Source of the DNA: Flavobacterium sp. | GTDB taxonomy: Bacteria; Bacteroidota; Bacteroidia; Flavobacteriales; Flavobacteriaceae | DNA length: 64,000 bases | Direction of reading: 5' to 3' | Assembly (NCBI GenBank): GCA_012837155.1 | Contig: CP051546.1 | Span: forward strand, 160,338-224,337 | Shown here: positions 57,705-64,000 of the stretch, in pieces | Layout of the letters: each line of letters starts with the position of its first letter | Position numbering within the stretch: the first letter of the stretch is position 1 | Made by a program: the position numbers and the translations under genes | Notes under the pieces: model-generated | What the model was told of the DNA's origin: nothing | The model's input: the letters and a program-made list of their open reading frames with translations, nothing else | Database searches by the model: none

Positions 57705-58831
57705 CCGATGTACTGCGAAAAATTGGTTCCAAAATCGAAAACTATGGATTGAATACTTGGCAACTCCGCACGCTTTCTGCCATAAAAAAATGCAGAACCG
57801 CAGAACTAGGTGGTCATATAGATGCTTGCGATAGTTGTGGCAATCTCTCCATAAGCTATAACTCTTGCCGCAATCGGCATTGCCCAAAGTGTCAGGGTAA
57901 AAACAGGGAAGATTGGATAGCCAAAAGAGAAACGGAACTCTTACCAGTACCTTATTTCCACGTAGTTTTCACTTTGCCCGAGGCAATCAATTCTTTGGCG
58001 ATGCACCAGTCCAAAATCGTGTACGATACCTTGTTTGAAGCCTCTTGGGAAACGCTACAACAATTTGGAAAATCCAAAGAAATGCAAATGGGAATGATTG
58101 CCGTTTTGCACACTTGGGGGCAGCAATTGAGTTTGCATCCACACCTGCATTGCATTGTGCCAGGAGGCGGAGTGGATAAAAATGGAATTTGGAAAAACAG
58201 CCGACTCGATGGCAAGTTTCTGTTTTCGGTAAAGGCATTATCCAAGGTTTTTAGGGCTAAATATTGTGAAAAGCTAAAAACAAAAAATCCGATTGGTTAT
58301 GAGCAAATCCGTCAGGATTTATGGCAAAAACCGTGGGTGGTATTTGCCAAGAAACCTTTTGGAAATCCGAAATCGGTGGTGGAATATTTAGGAAGATATA
58401 CCCACAAAATTGCTATTAGCAACCATCGAATCAAAGATATTAGTGACCAAAACGTCACTTTTGATTATAAGAATTATCGAATGGCGGGAGTCAAAAAACA
58501 AATGACACTCACCCATCAGGAGTTTATCAGGCGGTTTGCCTTGCATATTTTGCCCAAAGGTTTTGTAAAAATCCGCCATCATGGTTTTTTGAGTAGCACT
58601 TGGAAACGTCAAAAATTGAGGCTTTTACAGGAGAAACTTCTAGTTAAGGTCTTGGAAAAAGCAGAAAAGAAACCCTTTTTACCAAAGTGCCCTTGTTGTA
58701 AAACGGGTAATTTGCATCGAATTGTGGTTTTGACCAGCGTGGTCCGCCTGCTTGGTATCTTGGCAGTGGCCAAAACCCGATTCCCCGTGAAAGTTAATTT
58801 TATGGGTAAGGGATTTTATGCCCATAAGTGA
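57683..58831 (+). CDS. IS91-family transposase (HUH Y2 type)
   Basis: 382 residues. N-terminal zinc-binding domain (CDSCGNLSISYNSCRNRHCP), then the HUH motif in HPHLHCIVPGG and the paired tyrosines in VVEYLGRYTHKIAIS (Y-x3-Y). It catalyses rolling-circle transposition. The gene is intact and ends about 200 bases before the right border, with a C-terminal CPCCKTGNLHRI zinc-like motif. Confidence 0.93.
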   Translation: MQPLFEVADVLRKIGSKIENYGLNTWQLRTLSAIKKCRTAELGGHIDACDSCGNLSISYNSCRNRHCPKCQGKNREDWIAKRETELLPVPYFHVVFTLPEAINSLAMHQSKIVYDTLFEASWETLQQFGKSKEMQMGMIAVLHTWGQQLSLHPHLHCIVPGGGVDKNGIWKNSRLDGKFLFSVKALSKVFRAKYCEKLKTKNPIGYEQIRQDLWQKPWVVFAKKPFGNPKSVVEYLGRYTHKIAISNHRIKDISDQNVTFDYKNYRMAGVKKQMTLTHQEFIRRFALHILPKGFVKIRHHGFLSSTWKRQKLRLLQEKLLVKVLEKAEKKPFLPKCPCCKTGNLHRIVVLTSVVRLLGILAVAKTRFPVKVNFMGKGFYAHK

Positions 58832-58864
58832 AGGAAAACACAAGAAAACCAAACTTAACTACCT

Positions 58865-58897
58865 CAAAAAAAAAAAAAAGAGGCACACTTGCCTCTT
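58865..58897 (-). terminator. Terminator for leftward transcripts
   Basis: AAGAGGCA and TGCCTCTT form an 8-bp stem with a 4-base loop, with a long A-run on its left, which is a T-run on the minus strand. Confidence 0.7.
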
Positions 58898-59033
58898 GAA
58901 ATTCTTCTTATTCTTTTATCGTAAACCCCATAAGGGATGGATTTGTAATCGGTGAGCCTGTCCTGAGTTTATCGAAGGGTTCAACACGAGTTTCATTGTT
59001 GGCTCTGCGAGCCCAACGAAACTCTAGCTGTTC

Positions 59034-60828
59034 CTGACAGTAATTTTGCATTCAAATCGACATAATCATTATCTGTTTTTACAAACTCTAATGCATTATT
59101 TAAATTTGTAATGGCAATGGCACCATCCGAAGCCGAACACGAGGCGTTAGTAATTGCTGTCGTTGGAGTTGGTATTAAAGAACCCGAACCTACTACCATT
59201 ACTATTGCATTAGATGTCGCTGGACTACCCGCTAAGCAAGGAGATGCATTAGATGTCATAACACAGGCTACACTATCTCCGTTTGCCAATGTTGCGTTAG
59301 TGTAAGTTGAGGAGTTTGTGCCAACATTTGCACCATTTAACTTCCATTGATAGGCAGGTGTTGTCCCACCATTGGTGGGTGTTGCAGTAAAAGTAACGGA
59401 AGTTCCTGTGCAAATAGAGTTTACTGATGCCGCAATACTCACGCTAGCGGTAAGAGTTGGGTTAAAAGTGAAATTGGTTGTACTAGTGGCCGTTCCTCCT
59501 AGAGTTGTGACCTTGATTGTTCCTGTTGCTCCCGCTGCCGGTATGGCTGTAATTTGAGTAGCAGAATTTACGGTAAAGGACAAGGCGTTCGTCCCACCAA
59601 AAGTGACCGCGGTGGCTCCCGTAAAATTAGTTCCCGTTATAACTACTGAAGTTGTACTAGCACAACCACTTGTAGGGGTAAAACTTGTAATGGTTGGTGG
59701 TACTACAACATTTATCACATAATCCTCAGCTTGACCATAATCACCACCACTAAAACACGGGTCATTCGAATTAACTCCAGAAGAATTATAAGTTTTTACA
59801 ACCCTCATCCTCGTGGTCCCTATAACAGCTGCTAACGGAACAGCTATATTTCCCGTAGCTAATATACCATCCACTCCTGTTGAATTTGTAATAGTCCCTA
59901 AATCATATTTTTCATTAGCATTATTTCCAAACACTCCATTTTGATCCCAATCTATATATACTTTGATATATTCCGTATAGTTTCCATCCGTATTTCCCTG
60001 AACAGTAATCGTATTTGAAGCGGACCCTTGAATAACTGATCCTGTGATACAGAAACTTTCTAAACTAGAGCCCCCAAGTGCGTTTGTTGTAGTATTGTTA
60101 ATTCCTGCAAAAGTCACATTGGTTATCGGTTCGACATTTGTATTATAACTTGGAGTACAATAATTTTTAAGAGAAGAGGTATAGGTAATTTTAATTTGAC
60201 CACTCCCTCCATTACCACCTAAATGATCAGTATTATTTGTAATAAAAGCTCCGCCGCCGCCGCCGCCAGGCGCAACTCCAAACTGTCCATTATTTTCAAA
60301 TGTAGTTCTTGATCCTCCTCCAGCACCTCCAGAGTTTCCTCCAGCACCTCCAGAATTCCCAATGGAAGCCGATCCGTTCAATCCATTAGCCCCAGCAATC
60401 TTAATTGTTCCAATACTTAAAGCCGTAGAACCTATCCCTCCAAAAACATTTCCCCCATTTGGAGCATCCCCTCCTGCGCCGCCTTGAGCATATAGTGTCC
60501 CTGTTGTATTGAACCATGATGCTTCGCCAGTTGCTCCAGCACCACTTATACCAACAGTAGTTTTCCCTACATATAAATTGAATGTTTGACCAGCTGAAAG
60601 ACCTGTAAAAGTAGAAGAAACATAAGTTCCTCCAGCTCCGCCGCCGCCGCCTTTAACATTATTAGCTGTTGAACCTCCTCCCGCTCCACCTGCTCCCCAA
60701 GCTTCTACGGTAATAGAGGTTACTCCGCAAGGAACTGTAAATGTAGATGTCCCCGGAGTAGTAAATGTTTGTGATTGACCAAACGAAATTAAAGGTGTTA
60801 AATAAAGTAGCAAAACCATCATAAACAA
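59034..60828 (-). pseudogene. N-terminal part of the giant T9SS surface protein
   Basis: Signal peptide (MVLLLYLTPLISFGQ), Gly-rich domain (TVPCGVTSITVEAWGAGGAG, about 25-220), GEVED-like domain (YIKVYIDWDQNGVFGNNANE, then GGDYGQAEDYVINVV), an IPT/TIG domain (PTITSFTPTSGCASTTSVVI), an Ig-like domain (YQWKLNGANVGTNSSTYTN), then the start of a LamG domain (ALEFVKTDNDYVDLNAKLLS) cut at the IS91-like border. The stop at 58993 lies in the IS. A secreted fragment lacking the sorting signal could still be made. The C-terminal part is at 54286-56691. Confidence 0.82.
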
Positions 60829-61309
60829 ATAATTGTTTTTGATGGTTTTACTTTTAATAATAAATTCGCCTTATAATTTAAATTATTCCTTTTTGTATTA
60901 TCTAACTTTAGCATAAACTCATTTACAATTTGAACTAAACTCATAAGCAGATGTTACCTTTTATAGTATCTCTCGCTTCGAGAATGCATTTCAACAATCT
61001 TTAGTATTACAAATATTGATTTTTACTAACCTCTTTTCTGCCCCATTTACTCATATTGCCCCACGCAGTATTTAAGGTGCAAAAAAAAGCAAAAAAAATG
61101 AATTAATACAAAAAAAGAGTGCAATAATTCTTTATTTTGTAATAATTACAAAAATATTAAGAATTTTCATAAAGTTTATTTTTATCCATCTGTTTTCATA
61201 AAAAAATCCCACTTAGCATTGCCGAATGGGGCTTTTATAAACTTTTCACATATTGATTACTCTAAATCATTTACAGCGGTCTTTGACCAACTCATCGAAA
61301 AAGTGTTTT
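60829..61309. other. Intergenic region between the two surface-protein genes
   Basis: About 480 bases without a gene. AT-rich, with a minus-strand TATTTTTG (61149-61156) that could be a -7 box for the gene ending at 58993, though it is about 320 bases from its start. A weak CCCA/TGGG hairpin near 61209-61233 may be the terminator of the upstream paralog. Nothing else recognised. Confidence 0.4.
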
Positions 61310-64000
61310 TTAATAAACAATTTTATCAGTAAGTGTTGCTCCGTTTTCTAGTGTTGTTTTTATGATTACTGTTGATGACTTGACATTAAATCTGACACAG
61401 ACCATTCGGTACTGTTTATCTTGTTCTTTTGATAAATTTGCTTTCCTAACAAATCATAAATGGCAACCTTGTCTATCGTTTCGGCAAAGGAGTTTATTTT
61501 TATTTGTTTGTTATTAATAGAAACCAAAACCTTGTTTGCTGTTATGTCAAACTTGGTTGTGCCCAAAGTTTTGTTAGAATATTTTAACACAAACCTGTCA
61601 TTGAAGATTCCCGCTGCTGTTGCAAAAGTATAAGGACTCGTTTTCAAATCGACCGTTGTATGAACCAACCTGTCTTCAATATACACCGCTTGATTGATTA
61701 GTGAGCCATCTACTTGGTCGATGTTTATAGTGAAATCTCCGCTGATAGTTGATTTGAATCCTAAGGGTACTTCATCATTTTCGTCGAATGGCAAAGCACG
61801 TCCTTGAATCACTAGATTCTTATCTTGGTTTACACTATAAAAATCGACAAATTCGTTACCATCAAAACTTTCTCCATCAAAACGACCTTCATATCCATTA
61901 GTAGCTCCAGTAATGTACCCACAAGTGTTTGTTTAAAAGCTCCTTGAGTATTGGTCAAGTTCAACCAAATACGGCTTTTTTCGACAGCATTAACCGTTTT
62001 TGATTTGGGACTTTTCGTTCTGAAAAACTGGGTATTATTCCCCGATGTTCCTGCTATTCGAATATCATTATTAAACACAATTGAACTACCCGAAGGAGCC
62101 GTTATACTCGAGGCAAAAATCCTTGTCCAGCAGCAATTTTACCAGTAGGTCTGTTTGCCGTTACTTCTATACGTGGATCTGATGGTGTTGCCCCTGCAAT
62201 AGTATTACCAGACGTTCCAACACCCCCAGTAATATTATAAGAAGCATAATCATCTGAAGAATAGGCATACAAGCCCGTACCCGGATTAGAAACACCCATC
62301 CCTATTTGGGTATTGTGTGTCCAAAAATAAAGCGTGCCATCTAGAACTCCCGAATTTTCATTCAGGAATTTATCTGCATTTATGGCCGATGGATACGGAT
62401 TTCCTAAAAGATATAAACTGTCTGGAGTAACACTTGATAGTGTAACTGTGCCATTGTTTGGAACTCCAGTAAATGTGGCAAAATACGGAGATGGCGGCGT
62501 TGGAGGAGAAGAGTTTTCTGGACCACGAATTATATACCCTCTCCCATCTGCCATAGTTGTTGCCGATGATTCTTGTTTCCAATCCTGAGCAATATCGTCA
62601 TAAGAATAAAACTTTCCTGCAAGGGTGTTTGGCGATACTCCTCCTAATGTAAACCCCGCCACAGGAGACGACCAATAGGTATAATCCGTATTAAGAACGG
62701 TAGTATTTGTTATCCGCTCGTATATTATATCTCCTGAATTTGAAACGTCATTTATTTGTACTAAGCTCCCCGAACTACTAAGAGGAACATTTAAATCACT
62801 TTTAAATTTTAAACTTCCTGTCGGCTCAACGGTAACTCCATTTGTTATTGTTAAAGTATGAAGAGGATTTATCGTAACACTTTTGGCCGCTTTCACAAGG
62901 CAAGAACAAGCAGTTAAATCTGCTGTGGATGAAAAAGTATCATCAAAAACAATAGTCTGATCTACTGTTGGGATACCAAGTGACCAACCTCCGGTAGCAG
63001 TATTCCAAGTATTTGTTAAAGATGTTATTGAAATATTTACATCTGAAGAAACACAGCCTCCCGCATTCATAGCCTTAATTGTATGCAAAGAACCTTGTGC
63101 TAAGCCCGAATAAACCAAGGTTGAAGAAAAGGAAGCTCCATCAAAGCTATAAGTTTCTCCCAACACTCCTGATATTGTAAGAGTACCTGTTTGCAAGGCA
63201 CAAGTAGGAGCGGTTTCAGTTACAGTTGGCGCAAGAGGAACCGAAGGTTGTGCATTAATAGTAACTTGTTTCAAGGGAGAATTACATCCTCCAGCACTCT
63301 TAATAATCACATTATAACTACCAGCCGCCAATCCTGACTTTACATTACTCCCTTGAAAAGTGACTCCATTATCAAAACTATAGGTATCACTTGCCGTTTT
63401 GGACTGTTACCGTTATTGTTCCTGTGGCAACTGCACAATTTGGATGTATTACTGAGGTAATTACTGGTGTAGATGGAATTGAAGGATTCAAATTGATAAC
63501 TGTTACTTTTGAAGGCGATTTACAACCCACCGAATTTTTTATGACCACATTATAACTTCCTGGAGATAATCCTGATTTTACATTACTCACTTGAAAAGTA
63601 ACACCATTATCAAAACTATAAGTATCACTAGCATTTTGAACCGCCACCGTTATCGTACCTGTGGCAACACCACAAGGTTGAGCTATTGTTGTAACTGGAG
63701 TAGATGGAATCAAAGGCTGGGCATTAACCGTAACCGATGTAGCTAGAGAAGTACAAGCAGCCGCATTAAACACAACATTATAAACTCCCGAAGCCAATCC
63801 TGAGAAAACTCCTGTCGTATTGGTTACTGATGAAGTAACTGGGTTTGTTCCCGTAATTGTATAACTTATTCCCGATACCGGAAAAGGTATTGTTACAGTT
63901 CCCGTTGAAGAAACGCAATTGGGTTGAGAAGTTACGTTGGCTACAGGTGCACCAACTAAGATTGACAACACATTACTAATAGCACTACAACCCCCAGATT
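61310..64000 (-). CDS. Second giant T9SS surface protein, partial, four one-base frameshifts
   Basis: The gene runs off the right window edge, so its N-terminus is unseen. The visible part has tandem repeats of about 85 residues (DTYSFDNGVTFQVSNVKSGL and SYNVVIKNSVGCKSPSK), then the same C-terminal block as the protein at 54286: YWSSPVAGF, LLGNPYPSAI, QFFRTKSPKSKTVNAVEKSR and a type A sorting domain. Breaks: about 63403 (extra G), 62114 (T-run one short), 61918 (T missing) and 61372 (A missing). Correcting the last gives SSHQTVIIKTTLENGATLTD and a stop at 61310-61312. Probably an adhesin or gliding-related surface protein. Confidence 0.82.

Larger units (their letters stand above)
56692..59029 (+). 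mobile_element. IS91-like element with its own tyrosine recombinase
   Basis: About 2.3 kb, inserted in the surface-protein gene. The right border lies next to GTTC (59030-59033), which is GAAC on the opposite strand, the target known for IS91 elements. The left border near 56691 is placed by where the host reading frame stops making sense. The right end holds a terminator and a long imperfect hairpin (58989-59025, GAGTTTC/GAAACTC arms). No target duplication is expected for this family. Confidence 0.7.

Noticed and set aside
62102-63971. Regular repeats of about 250 bases, considered as a CRISPR or satellite array
   Set aside because: They are in-frame tandem protein domains with diverged sequence, not identical short repeats with spacers. 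No CRISPR array or cas gene is seen anywhere.

Overview
The window looks like a chromosome segment of a Flavobacterium-like member of the Bacteroidota. The evidence is AT-rich DNA, TTG/TAnnTTTG promoters (the -33/-7 type of this phylum), secreted proteins with type IX secretion (T9SS) C-terminal sorting domains, a short NuoG without the molybdopterin domain, and many transposons of flavobacterial type.

Layout. 1-2110: the end of aspS and a cold-shock protein. 2208-17898: a full respiratory complex I operon, nuoA to nuoN. A two-gene ATPase/TOPRIM cassette sits cleanly between nuoE and nuoF, a four-helix-bundle gene sits between nuoF and nuoG, and the remains of a second such gene may lie between nuoM and nuoN. 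17963-23162: a DUF3455 protein, an MBOAT acyltransferase with an SGNH-like partner, a Gfo/Idh/MocA oxidoreductase and an aldo/keto reductase. 23344-32909: a galactose uptake and Leloir-pathway cluster (symporter, galE, galT, galK, galM) with a divergent GntR regulator. Two IS1595 copies and a beta-galactosidase stub lie inside it.

32947-40755 is a 7.8 kb integrative element inserted in the 3' end of a tRNA-Leu(CAA) gene. It carries a large serine recombinase, a small HUH-like replication protein, a resolvase, an XRE repressor, a lipoprotein, and IS1595 and IS630 insertions. Its boundaries are given by a 7-bp repeat, and the integrase reading frame confirms them. 41123-43619 is housekeeping (prs, rplY, pth). 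43683-51399 holds two paralogous M43 metalloproteases exported by T9SS, separated by a graveyard of mobile DNA (REP/RAYT remnant, ISL3, IS3). 51497-54181 carries ribF, a small membrane protein and bioB. 54286-64000 carries two related giant T9SS surface proteins on the minus strand; the first is cut in two by an IS91-like element with its own tyrosine recombinase.

A caution for the whole window: about 20 genes, including essential-looking complex I subunits, are broken by single-base indels, nearly all in homopolymer runs. This pattern points to sequencing or assembly error more than to gene decay. I therefore annotate these as single genes across the break and give the position.
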